Positions 7,235 to 14,313 are shown, numbered from the stretch's first letter. The stretch: DNA of 14,313 bases from CAYRUP01 sp964427485 (GCA_964427485.1 CAYRUP010000044.1:1-14313); one strand, 5' to 3'. Notes: generated by a model from the letters alone, not told the origin. A program made the numbers and translations.

Positions 7235-8095
7235 GTGGAAGCAAGAAATGAAGCGAAAGAGACTTCTCTTATTTTTTCGGGCAAAAATCGTATATCAGGA
7301 TATTTTAGTAAGCTTATCCTAAGAACACCTGACAGGGATGATGGGAAGTGGCCAATTATAATACGAGAAAGTATCGGCGATGTCGCGAATGCTTTTTCAA
7401 TTACTAATAAATACTTTGATGAAGAAATTGGGGAGATAGTGGCTGATAGCAGTCGATTTTATTTTGTAAACGGTGAATGGGTGCAGGTTCTCCCTAATGA
7501 ACAGGGCAATATTACCAAGCCTGAAAATGCAATGAGCATTCAAGAAGCAAAAGACGCCGGTAAAGATCCAGGGAAGTTATTTTGTGACTTCATATTAAAT
7601 TTATTTCCTCCCGAAGATTTTTATTTTCTACAACCCAATCCAGCCGAAGAATCTCAGAATTATATTGGATTGCAGGACGGGATGAAGAAATTGATCAGAT
7701 CATATGATGTCGTAGGTCCTTCTCATTATCTACTTCCAAAAGGTATAGTAGGTCCTCAATATCAATTAGTAGATGTAGCAGTTCCTCCAGTTGCTCCAGT
7801 AATTCCAGTTGTTGCTCCGGTTATTCCAGTTGCTACTCCAGTTATTCCAGTTGCTTCAGTTGCTTCAGTTGCTGAAAAAAAATCAGATTCAATAATAAGT
7901 CCGCGCATTCAAGAGATAGCAGATAGAGCACACGCAAACGTGGAAAGGATGGCACGCGAAGCACATGAAGAAGTTCAAGCTGATGCAAAGTCAGTTGAGG
8001 CCTTGATAAAACAATGGCAAAACAAAGCAACGGCCGCCGTAAAGCGGGATCTTGCGGAAACATCAGAACCACGAATTTCTTACCAACCAAAATAG
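7235..8095 (+). CDS. Orphan protein with a Val/Ile-Pro tandem repeat and an Ala/Glu-rich C-terminal helix
   Basis: I do not recognise this protein. It is 286 aa from the GTG at 7235, or 288 aa from a GTG at 7229; an in-frame stop at 7214 excludes much longer forms. The first ~180 residues look globular and soluble, with no signal peptide or membrane segment. Residues 185-215 (288-aa numbering) repeat a VIPVA-like unit (PVAPVIPVVAPVIPVATPVIPV) and form an extended linker. Residues 224-278 are predicted helical, rich in Ala, Glu and Lys (IQEIADRAHANVERMAREAH), possibly a coiled coil. A globular head, Pro/Val linker and charged helical end are seen in surface and effector proteins of host-associated bacteria, but no function can be assigned. 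The AT-rich upstream gap 7122-7228 holds only weak promoter-like hexamers. It faces the next gene convergently. Confidence 0.75.
   Translation: MEARNEAKETSLIFSGKNRISGYFSKLILRTPDRDDGKWPIIIRESIGDVANAFSITNKYFDEEIGEIVADSSRFYFVNGEWVQVLPNEQGNITKPENAMSIQEAKDAGKDPGKLFCDFILNLFPPEDFYFLQPNPAEESQNYIGLQDGMKKLIRSYDVVGPSHYLLPKGIVGPQYQLVDVAVPPVAPVIPVVAPVIPVATPVIPVASVASVAEKKSDSIISPRIQEIADRAHANVERMAREAHEEVQADAKSVEALIKQWQNKATAAVKRDLAETSEPRISYQPK
7781..7873 (+). repeat. In-frame tandem repeat, ~21-bp unit (VIPVA-type)
   Basis: Degenerate copies of a unit like CCAGTTGCTACTCCAGTTATT follow one another, with a shorter GTTGCTTCA unit repeated at the 3' end. Because units are multiples of three bases, changes in copy number would keep the frame. 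The repeat lies within the orphan gene at 7235-8095. Confidence 0.75.
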
Positions 8096-8110
8096 TTGCT
8101 TAGAATGTAG

Positions 8111-8145
8111 GGTGGATTAGACGCCTTTTTGCGTCGTAATCCACC
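8111..8145. repeat. Palindromic repeat unit GGTGGATTA...TAATCCACC
   Basis: GGTGGATTAGACGC pairs with GCGTC-G-TAATCCACC (one bulged G) around a CTTTTT loop. It lies between the two convergent orphan genes and may end transcription from either side by its hairpin, although no T-run follows the stem. GGTGGATTA palindromes are frequent intergenic repeats in many proteobacteria. Confidence 0.75.
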
Positions 8146-8162
8146 TTCATTCGCGATTTATT

Positions 8163-8193
8163 GGTGGATGCAGAGCTCGCTCTAGCTTCATCC
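8163..8193. repeat. Second palindromic repeat unit GGTGGATG...CATCC
   Basis: GGATG-C-AGAGC pairs with GCTCT-AG-CTTCATCC, with GAGCTC at the centre. It starts with the same GGTGGAT as the unit at 8111, so the two are probably one composite element (8111-8193). Its right end overlaps the stop codon of the minus-strand orphan gene at 8188. Confidence 0.6.
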
Positions 8194-8661
8194 GACTGAA
8201 TTTTTCACAGTCGGTAATTTTTTTGTAACATCCGTAGTAACAGGTGGTTTGTTATTTTTCGCCATTGTCTGTGTAAATGAATGTGGTGATGAAGAAAAAA
8301 CTGATTTGACTTCAGCTTTCACCACTTCTTCAGTCAACTCCAATTTATGTTTTGCAGCTTGTTCAAAAAATTCTATTATTCGATTGAGATCATAAGTGAT
8401 CGGTAGTGTCTTAAGAATTTTCAAAACACCTAACGCATCTTTCGATCTAAAACACTTTTCAAATTCAGTTCTCTGAGCTTGATTTTGAAAGTTTATTTCA
8501 CGAGGTCCGCCTGCATAACTACCTCCCAAAGCATGAGAAAGGTAAAAACTCTCGGTATTGTCGGGTTCCTTTGTATAAGATAATTCTTTTTCATGTTTAC
8601 AATCTTTTTCAACGCCATAAGGTGCTACATAATTAAATTTAAGTACATAGGTTGAGCGCAT
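8188..8661 (-). CDS. Orphan 157-aa protein
   Basis: I do not recognise this protein. It begins MRSTYVLKFNYVAPYG, contains a Gly-rich loop (SHALGGSYAGGPREI, about 42-56), then a likely helical section (62-120, FEKCFRSKDALGVLKILK) and a Ser/Thr/Lys-rich low-complexity tail (120-157). No signal peptide or membrane segment is visible, so it is probably cytoplasmic or exported by another route. Translation start is well supported: AAGGA lies seven bases before the ATG, and a good sigma-70 promoter lies about 90 bases upstream. The stop codon falls inside the palindromic repeat at 8163-8193, so the native C-terminus may have been replaced or shortened when the repeat arrived. The gene is transcribed in the same direction as serS and suc but from its own promoter. 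Confidence 0.7.
   Translation of the reverse strand: MRSTYVLKFNYVAPYGVEKDCKHEKELSYTKEPDNTESFYLSHALGGSYAGGPREINFQNQAQRTEFEKCFRSKDALGVLKILKTLPITYDLNRIIEFFEQAAKHKLELTEEVVKAEVKSVFSSSPHSFTQTMAKNNKPPVTTDVTKKLPTVKNSVG
8192..8214 (-). terminator. Possible hairpin at the end of the 157-aa orphan
   Basis: CCGACTG and CAGTCGG form a perfect 7-bp stem with a 9-base loop (AATTTTTCA on the plus strand). It overlaps the last codons of the gene. No T-run follows on the minus strand, so it would be a weak terminator at best. Confidence 0.3.
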
Positions 8662-8725
8662 AAACAGTTCCTTTTCAGTTGTTATAGTGAATAACTTAGT
8701 CTGTTAATTTATGAGTCACTTTCAG

Positions 8726-8754
8726 ATTATATGAGTTATCAAAGATCACTGCAA
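8726..8754 (-). promoter_or_regulatory. Sigma-70-type promoter for the 157-aa orphan
   Basis: On the minus strand TTGCAG (8749-8754) and TATAAT (8726-8731) are separated by exactly 17 bases. The -10 is a perfect consensus and the -35 matches four of six bases. Transcription would start near 8719, giving a leader of about 58 bases before the ATG at 8661. The promoter begins just after the serS stop codon. Confidence 0.65.
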
Positions 8755-8770
8755 CCGGTTCCAAGCGCCC

Positions 8771-10045
8771 CTATGCAATAATTGTCACGCCATCCATATA
8801 CGGCTGCAATACTTTAGGGATGTGAATTCTGCCCTGCTCATCCTGGAAATTTTCCATGATAGCAATCAGGGTTCGACCTACCGCTAATGCCGAGCCATTT
8901 AAAGTATGGACTAATTCTGGTTTGCCGGTTTTAGGATCACGAAAACGCGCTTTCATGCGGCGGGCTTGAAAGCTTTCCGTATTACTGCACGAAGAAATTT
9001 CACGATAACGTTGTTGACCCGGTAACCAGACTTCCAAATCATAAGTCTTTGCTGCTGCAAAACCAATATCCGCAGTGCACAACACAATAACCCGATAAGG
9101 GAGTTCTAATTTCTGTAATACGGTTTCGGCGTGACGCGTTAATTCTTCCAATGCTGCATAGGAATGATCAGGATGAACAACTTGCACCAACTCTACTTTT
9201 TCAAATTGATGCTGACGAATCATGCCACGCGTATCTTTCCCATACGATCCCGCTTCACTACGAAAACAAGGCGAATAACAGGTATATTTCAGTGGGAGTT
9301 GATCGGCTTCTAAAATTTCATCGCGTATTGTATTCGTCACAGGAACTTCTGCGGTGGGAATTAAATAAAAACTCTCATCATCACGTGGAATAGCAAATGA
9401 ATCTTCTTTCAATTTCGGCAATTGACCCGTGCCATACATAGAATCTGCATTGACAATGTAGGGAACAGAAATTTCTTTATATCCATGTTCTTTCGTATGC
9501 AAATCCAGCATAAATTGTGCCAGTGCACGTTGTAATCGAGCTAATTGATCGTGTAGTACAACAAAGCGTGCGCCCGATAATTTAGCCGCTGTCGTAAAAT
9601 CCATGCCTAATTTTGCACCTAAATCTACATGATCTTTAGGCGTAAAATTAAATTCTGTCGGCTTACCCCACGTACGTACTAATTGATTATCAGCCTCGCT
9701 TTTCCCAGCAGGAACAGATTCATGTGGAATATTGGGTAAGACCGCAAGCAATTCATGCAACTCATCGTGCACTTTTGCAAATTCATCTTCTGAGGATTTA
9801 AGTTTATCGCCTAAATCCTTCACTTGCTGTAGTAAGTGATCGACATTTTCACCTTTTGCTTTCGCTTGACCCACTGCTTTTGCATTCGTGTTACGCGCAT
9901 TTTGTAATTCTTGAATTTTCGTCTGTAATTCTTTGCGACGTTCTTCTAATGCAGTCAAATGCGCTGCATTTAAAGTAATCCCTCGTCGCTGCATTTGCAA
10001 AGCGACATAATCAATATCTTGTCGAATCAGTTTAGGGTCTAGCAT
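8771..10045 (-). CDS. serS: Seryl-tRNA synthetase
   Basis: The enzyme charges tRNA-Ser (and tRNA-Sec where present) with serine in the cytoplasm. The 424-aa protein (E. coli enzyme 430 aa) has the N-terminal coiled-coil arm that grips the tRNA long arm (about 15-100), the serine-pocket motif TAEVPVTN, class II motif 2 (CFRSEAGSYGKDTRGMIRQH) and motif 3 (NGSALAVGRTLIAIMENF). I chose the start at 10045 because it gives the family N-terminus MLDPKLIRQD. The frame is also open to an ATG at 10078, adding 11 residues (MFDFSNKDLSF). That upstream ATG has AGGA six bases ahead of it, but that AGGA comes from a palindromic repeat, so the longer form is probably an accident. It follows sucD in the same direction across a 129-base gap. 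Confidence 0.95.
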   Translation of the reverse strand: MLDPKLIRQDIDYVALQMQRRGITLNAAHLTALEERRKELQTKIQELQNARNTNAKAVGQAKAKGENVDHLLQQVKDLGDKLKSSEDEFAKVHDELHELLAVLPNIPHESVPAGKSEADNQLVRTWGKPTEFNFTPKDHVDLGAKLGMDFTTAAKLSGARFVVLHDQLARLQRALAQFMLDLHTKEHGYKEISVPYIVNADSMYGTGQLPKLKEDSFAIPRDDESFYLIPTAEVPVTNTIRDEILEADQLPLKYTCYSPCFRSEAGSYGKDTRGMIRQHQFEKVELVQVVHPDHSYAALEELTRHAETVLQKLELPYRVIVLCTADIGFAAAKTYDLEVWLPGQQRYREISSCSNTESFQARRMKARFRDPKTGKPELVHTLNGSALAVGRTLIAIMENFQDEQGRIHIPKVLQPYMDGVTIIA

Positions 10046-10079
10046 AAAAGAGAGATCCTTATTAGAAAAGTCAAACATC

Positions 10080-10152
10080 TGTCATCCTGAACGAAGTGAA
10101 GGATCTTCTCTTTTATAATAAGAAGATACATAACTTCGTTGAGGATGGAAAC
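10080..10152. repeat. Interspersed repeat, copy 2, forming a long imperfect hairpin between sucD and serS
   Basis: The left arm TGTCATCCTGAACG...GGATCTTCT (10080-10109) pairs with the right arm AGAAGATACATAACTTCG...GGATGG (10121-10149), about 23 of 28 positions matching, around a short AT-rich loop. The left arm is 23/26 identical to the repeat at 19-44. In the suc transcript it would form a stable hairpin and could reduce read-through into serS. No T-run makes it a classic terminator. Confidence 0.75.
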
Positions 10153-10174
10153 TGTATTTTAGACAGTGTGGCAG

Positions 10175-11062
10175 TTAATATGCTTTCGCCGTCTGCAAAA
10201 CTTTCAGAACTGCTTTGCCAATCTCTGCTGGAGAACGAACCGTATGCACACCTGCTGCTTCTAATGTTGCAAATTTTTCTGCCGCAGTCCCTTTTCCACC
10301 CGCGATAATGGCACCCGCATGGCCCATACGTTTACCTTCAGGCGCAGTCACACCCGCAATGTAGGAAACAACAGGTTTAGTCACATGCTTTTTGATGTAT
10401 TCTGCAGCTTCATCTTCTGCCGTTCCACCAATTTCACCGACCATGATGATAATTTCTGTTTGTGGGTCTTTTTCAAATAAGGCCAGTACATCGATAAAAT
10501 TTGTGCCGGGAATCGGATCGCCACCAATACCTACACAGGTACTTTGACCTAAACCTAATTCCGTGGTTTGCTTGACTGCTTCATAGGTTAATGTACCCGA
10601 ACGCGACACAATACCCACTTTACCTGGCATGTGAATATGACCTGGCATAATACCAATTTTGCACTCGCCTGGCGTAATCACACCAGGACAATTGGGACCC
10701 ACCAATCGAACACTGGGATGATTTGCCATAAATGCTTTGACATCCAGCATGTCTAACGTTGGAATACCTTCAGTAATACAAACAATTAATTTAATGCCTG
10801 CTTCAACTGCTTCAATAATGGAATCTTTGCAAAATGGTGCTGGCACATAAATAACGGACGCATCGGCCTTCGTTGCCTTGAAAGCTTCTTTAACGGTATT
10901 AAATACCGGTAAGCCTAAATGCGTTTGCCCACCTTTTTCTGGCGTCACACCACCGACCATTTTAGTTCCGTAAGCAATGGCTTGTTCAGAGTGAAATGTC
11001 CCCTGCTTTCCAGTAAAACCTTGGCAAATCACTTTGGTATTTTTGTTAATTAATATACTCAT
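10175..11062 (-). CDS. sucD: Succinyl-CoA synthetase (ADP-forming), alpha subunit
   Basis: With SucC this subunit converts succinyl-CoA, ADP (or GDP) and phosphate to succinate, CoA and ATP in the TCA cycle. The 295-aa protein matches the E. coli subunit (289 aa) in length and motifs. An N-terminal CoA-binding Rossmann domain (about 1-125) holds ICQGFTGKQGTFHSEQAI, GPNCPG lies at 122-127, and the active-site histidine that is transiently phosphorylated is H248 in GKRMGHAGAIIAGGKG. The start has GAGGG four bases before the ATG. A 37-base gap separates it from sucC, so the two are cotranscribed. The sequence looks fully functional. Confidence 0.97.
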   Translation of the reverse strand: MSILINKNTKVICQGFTGKQGTFHSEQAIAYGTKMVGGVTPEKGGQTHLGLPVFNTVKEAFKATKADASVIYVPAPFCKDSIIEAVEAGIKLIVCITEGIPTLDMLDVKAFMANHPSVRLVGPNCPGVITPGECKIGIMPGHIHMPGKVGIVSRSGTLTYEAVKQTTELGLGQSTCVGIGGDPIPGTNFIDVLALFEKDPQTEIIIMVGEIGGTAEDEAAEYIKKHVTKPVVSYIAGVTAPEGKRMGHAGAIIAGGKGTAAEKFATLEAAGVHTVRSPAEIGKAVLKVLQTAKAY

Positions 11063-11099
11063 AAAACCCTCTGAAAACTCTCTATTATGTTAGGCCTTG

Positions 11100-12269
11100 T
11101 TATGCAGTCGTCGTTGCAGCGTGCACGACTTTTTTAGCCGCATCGGTAAAGCTTTCTGCAGCGATGATATTAAGACCGCTTTGACTTAATTTTTTCGCGC
11201 CTAATTCAGCATTATTGCCTTCAAGTCGCACCACGACAGGCAGACGAGTACCCACTTCTTCTACTGCACCAATAATACCATCCGCGATTAAATCACAACG
11301 GACGATTCCACCGAAAATATTGACCAGAATCGCTTTGACATTTTGATCAGACAAAATAATTTTGAATGCTTCCGTCACACGTTCTTTCGTTGCGCCGCCA
11401 CCCACATCGAGGAAGTTTGCTGGATTGCCGCCTTGTAATTTAACCAAATCCATTGTTGCCATTGCCAAACCTGCTCCATTGACCATACAGCCAATGTTGC
11501 CATCTAATGCAATGTAGTTAAGTTCCCAATCACGCGCACGATTTTCGCGATCATCTTCTTGCGAAGTATCACGCATTGCACGAAGTTCAGGTTGGCGATA
11601 AAGCGCATTATCATCAATATTAATTTTCCCATCCAGACACAACAAGTTACCTTGTTTAGTGACAACAAGTGGATTAATTTCCAACAAACTTAAATCTTTT
11701 TCCGCAAACATTTTGGCTAAACCCAGCAATATTTTCGTGAACTGCTTGATTTGATCGCCAGATAAACCTAACGCAAAACTCAATTCACGCGCCTGATAGG
11801 GCTGCATGCCAACGAGCGGATCTACCACAGCAGTCAGAATTTTTTCGGGTGATTCATGTGCAACTTTTTCAATTTCAACGCCCCCTTCTGTGGAAGCCAT
11901 AAATACAATACGTTGTTTGGCACGATCGATTACTGCGCCTAGATAAAGTTCACGGGCAATATCACAAGGTTCTTCAATGAGAACTTGATTAACGGGTTGA
12001 CCATCCGCGTTCGTTTGATAGGTCACTAAACGTGTGCCTAGCATATTTTTTGCAGCACTCGCTAATTCTTCTTTAGTGGAAACAATTTTCACACCACCTG
12101 CTTTGCCGCGACCACCGGCATGCACCTGGGCTTTAACGACCCAACGCTTGGTATTCATGTTACTCGCAATATTGGTTACTTCATCCACATTCCGAGCCGT
12201 TTCACCCTGAGGGACGGGTAAGCCATATTCAGCAAGTAATTGCTTAGCTTGATATTCATGTAAGTTCAT
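11100..12269 (-). CDS. sucC: Succinyl-CoA synthetase (ADP-forming), beta subunit
   Basis: This ATP-grasp subunit binds the nucleotide and forms the active site with SucD. Length (389 aa) equals the E. coli subunit (388). Visible motifs are the N-terminal MNLHEYQAKQLLAEYG, the nucleotide loop AGGRGKAGG (51-59), LLEINPLVV, GNIGCMVNGAGLAMATMD, FLDVGGGATKERV and NIFGGIVRCDLIADG, which surround the phosphate and CoA sites. AGGA lies six bases before the ATG. A 75-base gap to sucB contains a short GC-rich palindrome. Nucleotide preference (ATP or GTP) cannot be read from sequence alone. Confidence 0.97.
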   Translation of the reverse strand: MNLHEYQAKQLLAEYGLPVPQGETARNVDEVTNIASNMNTKRWVVKAQVHAGGRGKAGGVKIVSTKEELASAAKNMLGTRLVTYQTNADGQPVNQVLIEEPCDIARELYLGAVIDRAKQRIVFMASTEGGVEIEKVAHESPEKILTAVVDPLVGMQPYQARELSFALGLSGDQIKQFTKILLGLAKMFAEKDLSLLEINPLVVTKQGNLLCLDGKINIDDNALYRQPELRAMRDTSQEDDRENRARDWELNYIALDGNIGCMVNGAGLAMATMDLVKLQGGNPANFLDVGGGATKERVTEAFKIILSDQNVKAILVNIFGGIVRCDLIADGIIGAVEEVGTRLPVVVRLEGNNAELGAKKLSQSGLNIIAAESFTDAAKKVVHAATTTA

Positions 12270-12295
12270 TTCATTTTCCTATTATTAAAGATGAA

Positions 12296-12309
12296 CACGG
12301 CGCGCCGTG
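12296..12309. repeat. GC-rich palindrome between sucB and sucC
   Basis: CACGGCGCGCCGTG is a perfect 14-base palindrome, and on the minus strand it is preceded by GTAGGGG. It resembles the core of GTAGGGGC-type intergenic repeats and may be a decayed copy. It has almost no loop, so as an RNA hairpin it is weak. Confidence 0.5.
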
Positions 12310-12344
12310 CCCCTACAAAAATTATGCGCAATACTAATTCAGAA

Positions 12345-13535
12345 TTAAATCTCAAGCAACAGACGCGCTGGATCCTCGAGTAACTCTTTGATTGCAACTA
12401 GAAAAGTAACAGAGTCTTTACCATCAATAATACGATGATCATAAGACATGGCCACATACATCATAGGTCGTATAACAATTTGGCCATTTTCAACAACAGG
12501 TCGTTGATCGATTTTGTGCATGCCTAAAATTGCGCTTTGCGGTGAATTTAAAATCGGTGTGGAAAGCAATGACCCAAATACGCCGCCATTGGTAATGGTA
12601 AATGTACCGCCCTGCATTTCTTCTAAAGTCAATTTACCACTGCGCGCCTTGGTTGCATATTCCAAAATCTTGGTTTCAATCTCAGCCATACTCATTTGAT
12701 CGGCATCACGCAGAACAGGAACGACCAAGCCTTTTTCTGTTGAGACTGCGACACCAATATCAAAATAACCGTGATAAACAATGTCATTGCCATCAATCGA
12801 TGCATTGAGAATAGGATTACGTTTTAATGCTTCAACTGCGGCTTTCACAAAAAATGACATAAATCCTAAACGCGCATTATGCGTTTTTTCAAATTTTTCT
12901 TTGTAACGATTACGCAACTCAATCACTTGTTGCAAATTAATTTCATTAAACGTGGTCAACATAGCCGTGTTTTGTGAAACCTCAAGCAAACGTTCCGCAA
13001 TACGCGCGCGCATACGTGTCATAGGAACCCGTTTTTCGGCACGTCCACCCGTTGTTACAACAGAAGCTGCAACAGGCGCATCTGCTTTGCTCACTGCGGC
13101 AATGACGTTTTCTTTGGTAACACGTCCACCTTTGCCCGTGCCTTTTACCTGAGAAACATCGACATCATGTTCCGTCACCGCACGGCGCGCTGAAGGACTC
13201 AGTAATGCTGCTACATCAACGGATTTTTGCGCTGATGTTTCAGCGGCTTTTTCTACTTTCTCTTGTTTTGGAGACTCTGCAGTTTTTGCGGCTGCAGCAC
13301 CCGCTTCAATTATGGCGACGATCTCACTGGCCTTCACTGTCTGGCCATTCGGTTTTAAAATTTCCTTCAAAATTCCATCAGCGGGAGCCGGTACTTCCAG
13401 CATGACTTTATCTGTTTCAAGATCAACTAAATTTTCATCACGTGACACAGAATCTCCTGGTTTTTTATGCCATGCTGCTACCGTTGCATCTGCAATCGAC
13501 TCCGGCAACATAGGAACTTTTACTTCGATCGTCAT
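12345..13535 (-). CDS. sucB: 2-oxoglutarate dehydrogenase E2 component, dihydrolipoyl succinyltransferase
   Basis: This is the core of the 2-oxoglutarate dehydrogenase complex; it transfers the succinyl group from E1 through lipoyl-lysine to CoA. The 396-aa protein has a single lipoyl domain (about 3-77) with the lipoylated lysine K43 in LETDKVMLEV, an Ala/Lys-rich linker (78-107), a peripheral-subunit-binding domain (110-148, SPSARRAVTEHDVD), a second short linker, and a catalytic domain (168-396) with the active-site H367 and D371 in SYDHRIIDGKDS. E. coli SucB is 405 aa. AAGGA lies seven bases before the ATG. It starts 17 bases after the sucA stop, so the genes are cotranscribed. The E3 component (lpd) is not in this window. 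Confidence 0.97.
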   Translation of the reverse strand: MTIEVKVPMLPESIADATVAAWHKKPGDSVSRDENLVDLETDKVMLEVPAPADGILKEILKPNGQTVKASEIVAIIEAGAAAAKTAESPKQEKVEKAAETSAQKSVDVAALLSPSARRAVTEHDVDVSQVKGTGKGGRVTKENVIAAVSKADAPVAASVVTTGGRAEKRVPMTRMRARIAERLLEVSQNTAMLTTFNEINLQQVIELRNRYKEKFEKTHNARLGFMSFFVKAAVEALKRNPILNASIDGNDIVYHGYFDIGVAVSTEKGLVVPVLRDADQMSMAEIETKILEYATKARSGKLTLEEMQGGTFTITNGGVFGSLLSTPILNSPQSAILGMHKIDQRPVVENGQIVIRPMMYVAMSYDHRIIDGKDSVTFLVAIKELLEDPARLLLEI

Positions 13536-13552
13536 GAATGTTTCCTTTTAAT

Positions 13553-14308
13553 TTATTTTGTTAAAGCCTGCATTACTAACGCTTCTTGTTCTTGCATATG
13601 TACCGAAGCATAACCGACCGCTGGTGACGCTGACGCGGCTCTTCCCGCATAAGTTAATTGTTGATTTGCATTCAGGCAAGCAGATAAATGATGCTCTGTA
13701 CTATACCATGCACCCTGGTTCATGGGTTCTTCTTGACACCAAATAATATTTTTTACGTTTTTATAAGGTGACAAAATTTCTTTAAATTTTTCTTCTGGGA
13801 ATGGATATAATTGTTCTAACCGGATGATAGCAGCATTCTTGATATTATTTGAACGACGTTTTTCCAATAAGTCATAATAAACTTTGCCACAACAAATAAT
13901 TACTCGATTGATATCTTTAATCTCTAATTCATCCACTTCAGGAATAACCACTTGGAATTCGCCATTCGACAAATCTTCGAGGGAAGAAACGGCGAGCGGA
14001 TGACGCAGCAAACTTTTCGGCGTCATTACAATTAATGGTTTACGATAAGGACGCACCATTTGACGACGCAGCATATGGAAGATTTGAGCAGGCGTACTTG
14101 GCACGCAAACTTGCATATTATGTTGTGCGCATAGTTGTAGATAACGCTCTAAGCGCGCTGATGAATGTTCGGGTCCTTGACCTTCGTAGCCATGCGGCAA
14201 AAATACGACGAGACCACACAAACGTCCCCACTTCTGCTCACCGGAACTGATGAATTGATTTGCCCCATAATTTACCGGCAAAATAAGCACCTGAATCTGC
14301 GCCCCAAA
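13553..14308 (-). CDS. sucA: 2-oxoglutarate dehydrogenase E1 component, C-terminal fragment cut by the window edge
   Basis: This is the C-terminal ~250 residues of the thiamine-diphosphate-dependent decarboxylase (full length about 930 aa). From QFISSGEQKWGRLCG to the end it follows E. coli SucA closely: PHGYEGQGPEHSSARLERYL, CVPSTPAQIFHMLRRQ, MTPKSLLRHPLAVSSLE, CQEEPMNQGAW and the AGRAASASPAVG end. Upstream of QFISS the match fails: E. coli has AQFGDFANGAQVVID, and here the frame reads AQIQVLILPVNYGAN. An in-frame TGA lies at 14309-14311 (minus strand). The rest of the gene lies beyond the window, so this is either a gene broken near this point or sequence or assembly error at the edge. The first gene of the suc operon would normally be transcribed from upstream of here. 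Confidence 0.85.
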   Translation of the reverse strand, partial: FGAQIQVLILPVNYGANQFISSGEQKWGRLCGLVVFLPHGYEGQGPEHSSARLERYLQLCAQHNMQVCVPSTPAQIFHMLRRQMVRPYRKPLIVMTPKSLLRHPLAVSSLEDLSNGEFQVVIPEVDELEIKDINRVIICCGKVYYDLLEKRRSNNIKNAAIIRLEQLYPFPEEKFKEILSPYKNVKNIIWCQEEPMNQGAWYSTEHHLSACLNANQQLTYAGRAASASPAVGYASVHMQEQEALVMQALTK

Positions 14309-14313
14309 TCAAT

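Noticed and set aside
7781..7873. CRISPR array
   Set aside because: The units are contiguous, in frame and without spacers; it is a coding tandem repeat.
9151..9393. Antisense open frame within serS
   Set aside because: It is a shadow of the strongly conserved serS coding strand; the same applies to the plus-strand frames within sucB and sucA.
14309..14311. TGA in sucA as a selenocysteine codon
   Set aside because: SucA has no selenocysteine in any family I know, and the surrounding residues are also abnormal, which points to error or damage.

Overview
The window suggests a low-GC gammaproteobacterium, and its mix of genes is reminiscent of host-associated Legionellales (Coxiella, Rickettsiella, Berkiella-like). 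That placement is inferred from protein resemblance and the presence of a eukaryote-like domain; no rRNA or other marker gene is present to confirm it. Conserved housekeeping genes flank a middle section of orphan genes, decaying transporter genes and palindromic intergenic repeats.

Left part (about 1-4300, + strand): one very long gene joins an LplT-like lysophospholipid transporter, a PlsC-type acyltransferase and an acyl-ACP synthetase (LplT-Aas, 1164 aa). It is followed by a YdiI/MenI-like hotdog acyl-CoA thioesterase. A nested palindrome of about 118 bp separates the two. Together they suggest lysophospholipid salvage and acyl-thioester turnover.

Middle part (about 4346-8661): a 362-aa orphan has a hydrophobic double segment and then what looks like a divergent U-box (E2-binding) domain, making it a candidate host-directed ubiquitin ligase. 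This is the most interesting item. Next comes a polar amino-acid ABC transporter operon (permease, ATPase, permease) that is visibly decaying: the ATPase has lost Walker A and most of the signature, the second permease has a one-base frameshift, and the first permease has no ordinary start codon. No substrate-binding protein gene is present. Two further orphans follow in convergent orientation: a 286-288-aa protein with a Val/Ile-Pro tandem repeat, and a 157-aa protein with a good sigma-70 promoter. Palindromic repeat units lie between them.

Right part (about 8771-14313, - strand): the TCA cluster sucA (partial)-sucB-sucC-sucD is followed by serS in the same direction. These genes encode the E1 and E2 parts of 2-oxoglutarate dehydrogenase, both succinyl-CoA synthetase subunits, and seryl-tRNA synthetase. 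All look intact except the sucA fragment, whose last ~25 codons at the window edge are divergent and carry an in-frame stop. A hairpin repeat lies between sucD and serS, and a related copy of one arm lies at the left edge of the window. No tRNA, rRNA, CRISPR array, transposase or integrase was seen. The longest stretch without a gene is the first 227 bases.
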